Source of the DNA: Bacteroidales bacterium UBA7258
GTDB taxonomy: Bacteria > Bacteroidota > Bacteroidia > Bacteroidales > UBA932
DNA: 64,000 nt
Assembly: GCA_002472565.1 (NCBI GenBank)
Contig: DKSK01000012.1
Location: 1 to 64,000, forward strand
Reading direction: 5' to 3'
The translations under genes were made by a program, and so were the position numbers. Position 1 is the stretch's first letter; the number at the start of each line of letters is the position of its first letter. Of this stretch, positions 10,201 through 17,943 are shown one piece after another. Below the pieces are notes generated by a model that made no database searches, was not told the origin of the DNA, and saw nothing but the letters and a program-made list of their open reading frames with translations.

Positions 10201-10502
10201 GACCTGTGCCTGCTGAACTCGAGAATCTTTTCGACATCGTTAGAATAAGGCATCTTGGAGAGAAGCTGGGCTTCGATAAGATTATCATGAAGAACGGCCT
10301 TATGATTGCTTTCTTCGTACAGAATCCGATGTCGGAATATTATCGTTCGAGTCTCTTCCGCTCCGTGTTGGAGAAGGTAGGCGAGTGCGGAGTCCTTTTC
10401 ACCATGAAGCAGAAGGATTCCAAGCTCAGGCTGATCTGCCACAATGTGAGCTCTGTAAAAAAGGCCCTCGAAAACCTCAGAAAATTAGACAAAAATCAGT
10501 AA
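7296..10502 (+). CDS. mfd: Transcription-repair coupling factor Mfd
   Basis: A 1068-residue translocase that removes RNA polymerase stalled at DNA lesions and recruits UvrA. Domains in order: UvrB-like N-terminal region, CarD-like polymerase-interacting domain around residue 392 (IGDYVVHIDHGVGIF), RecG-like helicase with GDVGFGKTE (about 543), IIDEEQKFGV (about 642), TATPIPRT, then LRGRVGRS and the C-terminal TRCF domain. It is slightly shorter than the E. coli protein but complete. Its stop is one base before coaX. Confidence 0.96.
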   Translation: MLVSSKSSSLLAESIGVNKDSYCGGLYLSARWFVLSQIAKKGTHLVVLPNSEASEYCSGDLYNLVEGDRIFYLPDSGKSVERSNYKSSLAVQRTSAIGKILDNKDNSHLLFIVTYPEALEELIPDTSKISGSLLKIKVGDEISHEKIVEIIGAQGFERVDFVSAPGQFAIRGSLMDIFSYSDSNPFRISFFGNEVVKISVFDGNTQLSLEERKEADIFPDIVANGEGPSEISVTKIFPKDTVVWLDSSDMYSDRAFFGELASFRRVFTDVPIALAKSIEPIRFDISPQPVFNKNFELLTEDIRHRIESGYKVCIYGDKESQLDRLRNILSDNEGLLPYFIKGKNLHAGFIDNEDKVCCYSDHEIFDRFQRVSLRRTVEKTEQLTINDLNSFKIGDYVVHIDHGVGIFGGLVRMKDDKGLVHEVVKLMYKDGDVVFVSVHSLNKISRYKSKDDLPPKINKLGSKTWQAMKASAKSKIKDIAKDLISLYAKRKASKGFAFSPDTYLQEELESSFMYEDTPDQQSATQAVKRDMEAPSPMDRLVCGDVGFGKTEIAVRAAFKAAADSKQVAVLVPTTILALQHYETFTQRLKNLPCNVEYVSRLRTAKEVSDIQKRLAEGKIDILIGTHKILGKNFVFKDLGLLIIDEEQKFGVSAKEKLRQIKASVDTLTLTATPIPRTLQFSLLGARDLSIMNTPPPNRIPIQTEIIHFDEENISGIINYELNRNGQIFFLHNKVEELSGVYDILHRLVPDMKICVAHGQMEAKELEDKMLAFMRGDYDMLLCTTIIENGLDIPNANTIIVNQAQNFGLSDLHQLRGRVGRSNKKAFCYLVVPPLTSITDIARRRLKAIEEFSDLGGGFNIAMQDLDIRGAGNLLGAEQSGFIADMGYETYQKILAEAMDELGVETGIVSRNESYSYVIDCNIDTDFQAYIPDSYIDVPAEKIRIYQELDSTKNDKVLDTMENRLEDRFGPVPAELENLFDIVRIRHLGEKLGFDKIIMKNGLMIAFFVQNPMSEYYRSSLFRSVLEKVGECGVLFTMKQKDSKLRLICHNVSSVKKALENLRKLDKNQ

Positions 10503-10503
10503 G

Positions 10504-11226
10504 ATGAATCTCATCATAGACATTGGTAATACTGCGGTAAAGGCAGCATGGTCTGACAAGATGACCTTGGGAAAGACCTTTCGTTATCAGGGAGAGAAGG
10601 TACAGGATTTCATAGCCTCTCTCACAGAGAAGGATAAGCCTGACGTGATGGTGGTGTCTTCCGTCTATGACATTTCCTCTTCTGATGCTGAGGCCATGAC
10701 GAAAGAATGCGGCTCCCTGCTGATTCTTGACGGGAAACACCCTGAGATGCTCTACAGGCACAATGTTCCCCAGTACATGACCTATGACCGTGCAGCTTCC
10801 ATTATAGCCTCGCGATACCTTTTCAAAGGAAGAGGAGTCACTATTTTCGATTTCGGAAACACCCTGACCATCGATTTCATTGACAAGAACGGCTGGTACA
10901 CTGGAGGCAACATTTCTCTTGGCTGCAGGACAAGATTCAAGGCGCTGAACAGATATTCAAGGGCTCTTCCGCTGATAGATACCCCGGACGAACCTTCCCT
11001 GCTCGGTACTTCTCTCGCCACTTCTATCGAGGGAGGAGTAATTTCGGGCATAATGTTTGAAATAGAGGGCTACGTCTCTCTCCATCAAGACAACATCTTG
11101 GTGTTCACTGGCGGAGACGCGAATTATTTTGCAAAAAGGATGAAAAACTCGATATTTGTAATTTCCAACCTCGTCCTGATGGGCTTGGCTTTAATAGCGG
11201 ACGAATATGTCAGCAAAGACAATTGA
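10504..11226 (+). CDS. coaX: Type III pantothenate kinase
   Basis: A 240-residue cytosolic enzyme that phosphorylates pantothenate, the first step of coenzyme A synthesis. Motifs of the type III (ASKHA-fold) kinase are visible: IDIGNTAVK at the N-terminus, FDFGNTLTIDF in the middle, GGNISLGCRTRF, the GTSLATSIEGG segment and FTGGDA near the end. It starts one base after mfd and overlaps the next gene by 20 bases, so the three are probably cotranscribed. Confidence 0.93.
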   Translation: MNLIIDIGNTAVKAAWSDKMTLGKTFRYQGEKVQDFIASLTEKDKPDVMVVSSVYDISSSDAEAMTKECGSLLILDGKHPEMLYRHNVPQYMTYDRAASIIASRYLFKGRGVTIFDFGNTLTIDFIDKNGWYTGGNISLGCRTRFKALNRYSRALPLIDTPDEPSLLGTSLATSIEGGVISGIMFEIEGYVSLHQDNILVFTGGDANYFAKRMKNSIFVISNLVLMGLALIADEYVSKDN

Positions 11227-12541
11227 GGCACTTTTTATTTCACTTCTTCTCCTCATCCCGGCAACGATTTCAAGGGCTCAGGATGGGGCTGACGAGTCGT
11301 ATTCTCCTTATTCTGTGTTCGGAATAGGAGACATCTCGCGTCAGGGGACGGCCTATAACAAGGGCATGGGAGGAGTAGGAATCGCCAACCGGAGCCACAG
11401 ATTCGTGAATTATCTCAATCCAGCCGCCGTGACTGCGAGAGATACCTTGTCTTTCATGATGGACGTGGGGGTAGTGAACCAGAACAAGATTTTCAAACAG
11501 GGAAGCGGTAAATCCGTCAACAATTCCACGAACATGTTTAATTTCGTGGCCACTTTCCCTATTTATAAGAAAAGCGCTTTCATTTTGGGAATTACTCCTT
11601 TCAGTGATGTAGGCTACGATTTTTCCCATCCGATAACAGACCCTTCCGTCATAGGTAATACAGGGAACGTAACTTATTCTTCCGAAGGAAGCGGCAGTCT
11701 ATACCAGCTTTTCGGAGGCATGGGAGCAAGCCTCTGGAGTAATTTTTCCGTCGGAGCAGAACTTATTTATGTTTTCGGCAATCTGGACAAGGACACCAGG
11801 ATGAGCTTCGATGACAATACTTACAGAAGCATCTATTCTGGATATACTCTCCAGCTCAATGCCGTCACCGGAAAATTCGGAGTCCAGTATGAGAAGCCTC
11901 TCTCCAATGGTCTCACCCTCACCGCCGGAGCCACATACAGAATGGGTGCCAAACTCAAGGGTTACGCCAAGGGGTACCAGTATGCCGCCGTGTCGGGCGT
12001 GGTGGATACTACCTACAACGCGAAGAGAAATTTTACCGACACCTTGTCCCGTTCCCGTAATAATGTGAAGCTTGGAAGCGAATATGGTATTGGAATTTCG
12101 CTCAGAAAAGACGACCTTTGGAGTCTGGAATTTGATTACCTCTTTTCGGACTGGGGAAATAGCGGTTTTGACAGCCACAGGGGCTTCTCGAACAGAGGGG
12201 CCGCCAACTTCACGACAACTTCTTCCCAATCATTCAGAGGAGGTTTCGAAATAACGCCGAACAGAAATGACATCCGTTATTATCTGAGACGCTGCACCTA
12301 TCGCATCGGTGCTTATTATGACACCATGTATTATAAGGTCAACGGAGAGCAGATCCGGCAGTTCGGCTTGACTTTAGGGACGACACTTCCGGTATTCCGC
12401 TGGTATAACGGTCTGACTCTGGGAATTGACCTCGGTCAGAAGGGAAGCACCAGCGGGAGGCTGATAAAAGAAAACTACATAATGTTCAACGTAGGCATCA
12501 ATATTCATGATATCTGGTTCCAGAAACCTAAATATGAATAA
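11207..12541 (+). CDS. Outer-membrane beta-barrel protein
   Basis: A 444-residue protein with a signal peptide (about 1-24, ending SRAQ). A mature start rich in SPYSVFGIGDISRQG is followed by many alternating hydrophobic/polar strands and an aromatic-rich C-terminus, as expected for an outer-membrane barrel. It resembles the FadL/PorP-like barrels of Bacteroidota, seen in the GMGGVGIAN and LNPAAV stretches near the N-terminus, but the transported substrate is unknown. It overlaps the coaX end by 20 bases and is followed by a TPR protein and lptC, so it lies in a cell-envelope gene run. Confidence 0.75.
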   Translation: MSAKTIEALFISLLLLIPATISRAQDGADESYSPYSVFGIGDISRQGTAYNKGMGGVGIANRSHRFVNYLNPAAVTARDTLSFMMDVGVVNQNKIFKQGSGKSVNNSTNMFNFVATFPIYKKSAFILGITPFSDVGYDFSHPITDPSVIGNTGNVTYSSEGSGSLYQLFGGMGASLWSNFSVGAELIYVFGNLDKDTRMSFDDNTYRSIYSGYTLQLNAVTGKFGVQYEKPLSNGLTLTAGATYRMGAKLKGYAKGYQYAAVSGVVDTTYNAKRNFTDTLSRSRNNVKLGSEYGIGISLRKDDLWSLEFDYLFSDWGNSGFDSHRGFSNRGAANFTTTSSQSFRGGFEITPNRNDIRYYLRRCTYRIGAYYDTMYYKVNGEQIRQFGLTLGTTLPVFRWYNGLTLGIDLGQKGSTSGRLIKENYIMFNVGINIHDIWFQKPKYE

Positions 12542-12586
12542 AGATTCCGTTGAAATAAGACGTAACTGGAAATTTAAAGAAGAACT

Positions 12587-13918
12587 ATGAAAAAAATCAA
12601 AATTCTATTCGTCGCCGCTCTCGCGACAGTCCTCGGAGGAAACCTCAGCGTTTCCGCCCAGGGAAAATATGGCGCTGACAGTGCAAACTGCGTGCTCTAC
12701 CTCTCCTATTACAAGGAGTACTATAAACAGAAGAATTATGATTCAGCTCTGCCGAACTGGAGAAAGGCCTATAATATCTGCCCTCCTACTGCCAGCCAGA
12801 ATCTGTTCATAGATGGTGCCTCCATGATGCGCCGCCAGATTCAGAAGACTTCGGATCCTCAGGCCAAAAAGGCTCTCATCGATACCCTTATACGCATTCA
12901 GGACACCAGGGCCAAGTATTATCCTAAATATGCCGTGACCGCAATGAACAACAAGGGTCTCGACATGTCCAATTATCTCAAGGATAATCCTAAGGTTCTT
13001 TATGACGGACTCAACGAAATCATCGCGAGCAACGGTGCGGAGATCAAGCCGAGCCTCCTTCTCTTCGACCTCAACGCCGCCATCCAGCTTTATCAGAAGA
13101 ATGAGCTCGGAGCCGAGGAAGTCATCAAGACTTATCAGAACAACATGAACATCCTCGCCAGCGCTTCCGCCGGAAAGGATGAGGCTCATCTTCAGGAATA
13201 TGACAAGGTAAAGTCCGATATCGAGGGTCTCTTCATCAATTCTAAGGTGGCCAGCTGCGATAACCTCATCGCCCTCTTCACCCCTCGTTATGAGCAGAGC
13301 CCTACCGATACTTCCCTCGTAAAGAACATTGTCCGTATGATGTCCTCTACCGAGAACTGCACCGACAATGAACTTTACCTCAAGGCCGCTACTTCTATGT
13401 ATCAGCTTGATCCTTCCGCTCAGAGCGCCTACTTCCTTTTCAGGCTCAATTCCTCCCGCGGAAATGTGGATGATGCCATCAAGTATATGAACGAGGCCAT
13501 CTCTTCTACTGATATCGATGACGCCACCCGCGCCAACTATAACTATGAACTCGCTACTTTCTGCGTGAAGAACGGAAAGGATGTAACAGGATATGAGGCG
13601 GCTCAGAACGCCATGGAGATTGATCCTTCGCTCGCAGGAAAGTGCTACTACCTCATGGGAACAATCTGGGGGACAGTTCAGTGCGGCGGAGATGAAATTT
13701 CGTCGAGGGCTCACTTCTGGGTAGCGGTAGACTATATGCAGAAGGCGAAGAACGCCGATGCCAGCCTCACCGAAGACTGCAACAACATGATCCGTCAGTA
13801 CAGCGTCTACTTCCCTAAGACCGCCGACGCCTTCATGTATGACCTTACAGACGGAAACGCTTATTCCGTAAACTGCAAGGGCCTCCATGCCAGCACCACG
13901 GTAAGAACTCAGAAATAA
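12587..13918 (+). CDS. Periplasmic TPR-repeat protein
   Basis: A 443-residue exported protein. Signal peptide about 1-25 (ending SVSAQ), then helical repeats of tetratricopeptide type such as YYKQKNYDSALPNWRKAY near the start and DDAIKYMNEAISST and ALEMDPS-like ends (AMEIDPSLAGK) later. It has no catalytic motif and probably acts as a scaffold in the periplasm. It sits between the barrel protein and lptC, in an order common in Bacteroidales, which suggests a role in envelope assembly. The exact partner is not visible. Confidence 0.75.
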   Translation: MKKIKILFVAALATVLGGNLSVSAQGKYGADSANCVLYLSYYKEYYKQKNYDSALPNWRKAYNICPPTASQNLFIDGASMMRRQIQKTSDPQAKKALIDTLIRIQDTRAKYYPKYAVTAMNNKGLDMSNYLKDNPKVLYDGLNEIIASNGAEIKPSLLLFDLNAAIQLYQKNELGAEEVIKTYQNNMNILASASAGKDEAHLQEYDKVKSDIEGLFINSKVASCDNLIALFTPRYEQSPTDTSLVKNIVRMMSSTENCTDNELYLKAATSMYQLDPSAQSAYFLFRLNSSRGNVDDAIKYMNEAISSTDIDDATRANYNYELATFCVKNGKDVTGYEAAQNAMEIDPSLAGKCYYLMGTIWGTVQCGGDEISSRAHFWVAVDYMQKAKNADASLTEDCNNMIRQYSVYFPKTADAFMYDLTDGNAYSVNCKGLHASTTVRTQK

Positions 13919-13957
13919 TCAGTCAGCGGTGGCGAAGGTTTTCCCTAGCCGCGGGTT

Positions 13958-14602
13958 ATGACTCACATCAGCAGAATATTCAGGATGACGGCAACCGCTT
14001 TTACGGTTGCCCTCATCGTATTATCATGTAAGTCCAAACTAAAGGCGGCCGAGGACCTGGATATGAGCAAGTCTCCGCTCCAGGAAGTCGACAGTATGTA
14101 TCTGATACAGTCGAAGAACGGAGCTGTGACCCTGAGGGTTTTCGCCAACGTCATGGAACGCTTTGACAACGACAGCGTGACCTACGAGACTTTTCCTATG
14201 GGGCTGAACGTATATTCTTATGGCGATGACGGGGTTCTAGAATCTACCATCAGATCTGACAACGCCATGCATAAGAAGAATAAGCGTTCCGGCGTAGAGA
14301 TGTGGCAGGCTTTCGGCAACGTGGTCGTGAGAAATCTTGTCAATCACCAGACCATGCAGTCGGACACGATTTACTGGGACAGAACCAGGCATGAGATTTA
14401 TACTGATTGCTACATCAGGATGTATTCTCCTGACGGCTTTATCCAGGGCTACGGCATGCGTTCAGACGAGAAGGCGAGGAATGCCATGATAACCAGACCT
14501 TTCAATAACTATGCTGTCGTCGTGAAGGATACGAATGAGGTTATCATCGATACCGCTAATTTCATCGGTCCCCTTCTTAAGAGCAAACATAGCCAAAAAT
14601 AG
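13958..14602 (+). CDS. lptC: LPS export lipoprotein LptC
   Basis: A 214-residue protein resembling LptC, which receives LPS from LptBFG and hands it to LptA in the periplasmic bridge. The N-terminal hydrophobic segment ends in a lipobox-like VLSC (Cys about 24), so it may be lipid-anchored rather than a plain membrane-anchored protein. The beta-rich body includes MQSDTIYWDRTRHEIYTD, typical of the OstA/LptA-like fold. It follows the TPR gene by 39 bases. Confidence 0.8.
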   Translation: MTHISRIFRMTATAFTVALIVLSCKSKLKAAEDLDMSKSPLQEVDSMYLIQSKNGAVTLRVFANVMERFDNDSVTYETFPMGLNVYSYGDDGVLESTIRSDNAMHKKNKRSGVEMWQAFGNVVVRNLVNHQTMQSDTIYWDRTRHEIYTDCYIRMYSPDGFIQGYGMRSDEKARNAMITRPFNNYAVVVKDTNEVIIDTANFIGPLLKSKHSQK

Positions 14603-14624
14603 CTTTCGTTTGAATAAATTTTGC

Positions 14625-14632
14625 TAACTTCG
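14625..14632 (+). promoter_or_regulatory. Candidate -7 box upstream of the PpiD-like gene
   Basis: TAACTTCG, seven of eight bases matching TAnnTTTG, 58 bases before the start codon. TTTG at 14609-14612 lies only 12 bases upstream, too close for the usual spacing, so the call is weak. Confidence 0.35.
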
Positions 14633-14690
14633 CAATCCATATACTTTTATGGACAGTTTTTACCGTTGAAAACAAAAAACAGCATAACAA

Positions 14691-16775
14691 ATGGCGGTTC
14701 TTGAAAAAATACGCGTAAAGTTCGGACTCGGAGCGTCCATAATTATCGCTCTGGGTCTGCTCTCATTTATCATCGACCCAAGCGAGATTACTTCTGCCTT
14801 CCAGTCGATGTCCAACAAGAATGATGTCGGAAGCATCAACGGAAAGTCAGTTTCCTATGTTGATTTCCAGCAGCAGGTTGAGGATCTCACTGATATCAAC
14901 GAGTCTCTCACCGGCGCTTCTGCTCAGAATGCGGATCAGCAGAAGCAGCTGAGGGATCAGGCGTGGACGGAGGATATCTACAAGTATCTCTTCCTCAAAA
15001 GGGCCAAGGCGGCCGGTCTCAACGTCGGCAATGAGGAGATGGTTGACCTTACCACAGGCAACGATATCTCCCCTATCATCTCCCAGATATTCCAGGGTGA
15101 GAATGGAGACGTCGCGGCAAATGTCCGCAATTTCGTCCAGAGCCTTTCCAGCGACCAGACCGGCAAGATGAGGTCTGTATGGAATTATCTCCAGAATTCT
15201 GTCTACAATCAGCAGTACTACGAGAAGTACGCTTCTCTCTTCGCCGCTTCCAATTTTGAGAATCCTCTCATGATGAAGAGGGCTATCGCCGAGAACAACA
15301 ATACGACGGATGTCAATTTCGTCATGATTCCTTTCGGCTATCAGCAGGATTCGACCATCAAGGTCTCTGATTCCGAGATCAAGAGCTATTATGATTCTCA
15401 TAAGAAGCTTTTCCGTCAGCAGGCCAGCCGCGACATGGAGTATGTAGTCTATGAGGTCAAGCCTTCCCAGAGCGATATCAATGCCGCCAAGAAGGCCCTT
15501 TCCGACGTTCTCCCTGAGTTTGCCTCGACGACGAATCTCAAGAGTTTTATCCTTAAGAACAGCGACAGGTCTTATTCAGAATATTGGAACAAGCCGGGTG
15601 ATCTCAAGACTGTTTCCGCCGATATCGACAATTTCGTCTGGAGCGGTGCCGAGGGTGTTTCTGACATCTATGCTAACGGTGACAATTTCTACGCTGCTCG
15701 CGTTATCGATACCAAGACTGTACCTGATTCAGTCTATGTAAGGCATATCCTTTTCCAGGGTTCCGACGCCGACGCGAAGGCTGACAGCGTTCTCGCCGTC
15801 CTCAAGGCCGGAACCGAGAGCTTCTCGAATCTTGCCACCCAGTATTCTTCCGACAGCCAGAGCGCTGCTGACGGAGAGCGCGGAAATCTCGGCTGGCTCA
15901 CCCAGAACTATATGTTCCCTGGCATGGAGAGCGTGCTTACCGCCAAGACTGGAGTTCCTTATATCGTCCGCACTCAGTATGGTACTCATATCGTAGAGGT
16001 TACCAAGACTACAGAGCCGATTGTAAAGAAGCAGGTGGCCATTCTCGAGAAGGATGCTCAGCCTAGCAAAGAGACTTTCAACAGTGTCTATTCCGAGGCT
16101 AACAAGTTCGCTGCTATAGCCGGTCATAAGTATGCTGGCTACAAGGCCGCTGTTGATTCTCTCCATGTATATTCTCATCCGAGGAACAACATGCTCATGA
16201 GCACCGAGCAGCTTGGCAGCATTGACGATGCCAAGGAGGTTACCCGTTGGGTCTTCGACAATAAGCCGGGCAAGGTTTCTGATATTATCACAGTCAGCAA
16301 CAATTTCTTCGTAATCGCTACTGTCAAGGGTGTGCATAAGGATGGCTTTGCTACTGTTGATGAGGTTTCCGCCCAGATTAAGGAGAAGCTTTATTACGAT
16401 AAGCTCGCTGAAAAGACTGCCGCCGAAATCAAGTCGAAGATTGCAGGAATGACTGATCTTCAGGCTATAGCCGAGAAGCTTAATTCTTCTGTAAGCAGCC
16501 AGAGCGGCGTTACTTTCGCCAACATGGGTGCTGCGCAGCTTGATCCTAAGTTTATCGGTGCGCTCAGCGTCGCTCCTGTAGGCAAGATCTGCGGTCCTGT
16601 AGCTGGATCTATCGGTGTTTATGTCTTTGAAGTTACCGGGCGTGATACTGGTTCTTTCTATACCGAGGATGACGCGAAGGCTCGCAAGAATCAGGAGAAT
16701 CAGTATCTGAGCCAGATGATTATTCCGGTGATGAGCCAGGATGCCGTCAAGGACAACAGAGACCGCTTCTATTAG
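14691..16775 (+). CDS. Membrane-anchored peptidyl-prolyl isomerase (PpiD/SurA type)
   Basis: A 694-residue periplasmic foldase anchored by one N-terminal membrane segment (about 14-28). A SurA-N-like chaperone region follows. A parvulin PPIase domain lies around residues 345-440, seen in VYVRHILFQGSDADA, the SSDSQSAADGERGNLGWL stretch and YGTHIVEV. A long C-terminal chaperone part completes it. It would help outer-membrane proteins fold after Sec export. It follows the LPS-export gene, consistent with an envelope-biogenesis run, and ends in a strong hairpin terminator lying inside the convergent neighbour. Confidence 0.88.
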   Translation: MAVLEKIRVKFGLGASIIIALGLLSFIIDPSEITSAFQSMSNKNDVGSINGKSVSYVDFQQQVEDLTDINESLTGASAQNADQQKQLRDQAWTEDIYKYLFLKRAKAAGLNVGNEEMVDLTTGNDISPIISQIFQGENGDVAANVRNFVQSLSSDQTGKMRSVWNYLQNSVYNQQYYEKYASLFAASNFENPLMMKRAIAENNNTTDVNFVMIPFGYQQDSTIKVSDSEIKSYYDSHKKLFRQQASRDMEYVVYEVKPSQSDINAAKKALSDVLPEFASTTNLKSFILKNSDRSYSEYWNKPGDLKTVSADIDNFVWSGAEGVSDIYANGDNFYAARVIDTKTVPDSVYVRHILFQGSDADAKADSVLAVLKAGTESFSNLATQYSSDSQSAADGERGNLGWLTQNYMFPGMESVLTAKTGVPYIVRTQYGTHIVEVTKTTEPIVKKQVAILEKDAQPSKETFNSVYSEANKFAAIAGHKYAGYKAAVDSLHVYSHPRNNMLMSTEQLGSIDDAKEVTRWVFDNKPGKVSDIITVSNNFFVIATVKGVHKDGFATVDEVSAQIKEKLYYDKLAEKTAAEIKSKIAGMTDLQAIAEKLNSSVSSQSGVTFANMGAAQLDPKFIGALSVAPVGKICGPVAGSIGVYVFEVTGRDTGSFYTEDDAKARKNQENQYLSQMIIPVMSQDAVKDNRDRFY

Positions 16776-17839
16776 TAGTTTCTTGAATAGAATTTTCGTT
16801 GAAGGCGACTCCCTTTCGAGCCGCCTTCTTTTGTATATAGAAGAGAGGAATCTTGGCTGCATTCCGCAAAGCGGAGGAGGATGGGACTATGGTCGGAGAC
16901 ACCTCCGTTGTACCGAGGGCCAGTGTAGGTGCGAAGAGGCTTGAAACCAGGATGGGTATTGTCCCAGACCATGAGAAAAGGAGGCTCGAGAATATCCATC
17001 CTGCAGCGGTTCCCGATTTCAGGATTCACCATGAACATATCTATAAGTTCCCATTTCCCATTGTAGCGGATAGATCCCCTTCCCTTTGCCGCTAGCGGAA
17101 GGGCAAGATTCAGCAAGTCCCCACAGCGGACGTTCTCTGGCGTGTCATTGAAGTCTCCCATTGAGATAACGTAGGATACCCCGGCCCCTCTGAGAGAGTC
17201 TCCAACGGCCTGCATTTGCCTTATGGCGGCATCTCTTCTCCAATCAGAATCTCCGCCTCCGTATTTCGAAGGATGATGGTTGACCAGGATGCCGAATTCT
17301 TTTCCTCCGCGCCTCAGTACGGCCGCAAGAATGTCTCTGGTCTTGAGGCTGTCTCCTCCCATGGATCCGCTTACATGGACCGGTCTTGATGAAAGAGACT
17401 CGAACTCTGACCTGCGATAGAGCAGCGCTACGTCAATCCCCCTGTGGTCAGGAGATTCATAGTGTATGATGCCGTAATCCAGCTTTCTGAGTGCCGTCTC
17501 CGAGAGAAGTTTTCTCAGTACAAAGCCATTCTCTATTTCGGCGAGACCCACAAGATCCGGAAGCCTCCCGTACTTTTCTCCAGTCCACAGGATAGTCTTT
17601 GCTATGGCATTGCATTTGGCGTAAAAACGCCGCTTAGTCCACCTGCGTACTCCATGTGGGGAAAACTCCGCATCAGAGTCCCCTCCATCATCGTTGAAAT
17701 AATCAAAAAAGTTCTCCACATTCCAGAACATTACGCTTAGACTGTCCCCCCGGGATACGGCATGAAGCGGAAGCGCCCACGCAAGAATAACGAACAGAAT
17801 AGTTACCAGACCCCTCATTGCTTGTAAGATTTTACGCAA
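16772..17839 (-). CDS. Exported endonuclease/exonuclease/phosphatase-fold protein
   Basis: A 355-residue protein with an N-terminal hydrophobic export segment (about 1-28) and the EEP fold: MFWNVENFFDYF (metal-binding Asn), LAEIENGFV (catalytic Glu), VNHHPSKYGG, SMGDFNDTPENV and the closing SDHSPILL (catalytic Asp-His). Such proteins hydrolyse phosphodiesters in nucleic acids, nucleotides or lipids; the substrate here is unknown. After the SDHSP motif an atypical basic tail of about 30 residues runs over the terminator of the convergent foldase gene, and the two stops overlap by 4 bases. The tail may have no function. Confidence 0.85.
   Translation of the reverse strand: MRKILQAMRGLVTILFVILAWALPLHAVSRGDSLSVMFWNVENFFDYFNDDGGDSDAEFSPHGVRRWTKRRFYAKCNAIAKTILWTGEKYGRLPDLVGLAEIENGFVLRKLLSETALRKLDYGIIHYESPDHRGIDVALLYRRSEFESLSSRPVHVSGSMGGDSLKTRDILAAVLRRGGKEFGILVNHHPSKYGGGDSDWRRDAAIRQMQAVGDSLRGAGVSYVISMGDFNDTPENVRCGDLLNLALPLAAKGRGSIRYNGKWELIDMFMVNPEIGNRCRMDILEPPFLMVWDNTHPGFKPLRTYTGPRYNGGVSDHSPILLRFAECSQDSSLLYTKEGGSKGSRLQRKFYSRNY
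16801..16832 (+). terminator. Terminator of the PpiD-like gene
   Basis: Stem GAAGGCG / CGCCTTC, with an inner CTC/GAG pairing across the loop, followed by TTTT. It lies 25 bases past the foldase stop and inside the C-terminal coding tail of the opposite-strand EEP-fold gene. Confidence 0.75.
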
Positions 17840-17889
17840 TGTATTGAATTTTGTCCGATTCTCATATTCTTTGTCTTTATTTTAATAGT

Positions 17890-17909
17890 ATATTTGTGTT
17901 ACCGGTAAA
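17890..17909 (+). promoter_or_regulatory. galK -7 box and palindromic operator candidate
   Basis: TATATTTG at 17890-17897 matches the -7 consensus exactly; TTTG at 17870-17873 could be the -33 element, though the spacer of 16 is short. Three bases further, 17900-17909 is a perfect palindrome TTACCGGTAA inside TGTTACCGGTAAAACA. It would overlap the transcription start and has the shape of a LacI/GntR-type operator, suggesting repression of galK. Confidence 0.5.
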
Positions 17910-17943
17910 ACAAATAACCAACAGTATTCCGTATTTTTTAGTA

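Noticed and set aside
12743..13888. 381-codon minus-strand frame within the TPR gene
   Set aside because: Complement of a clear exported TPR protein with codon bias on the plus strand; no recognisable protein.
15729..16862. 377-codon minus-strand frame under the PpiD-like gene
   Set aside because: The plus strand encodes a complete parvulin-type foldase; the opposite frame is an antisense by-product.
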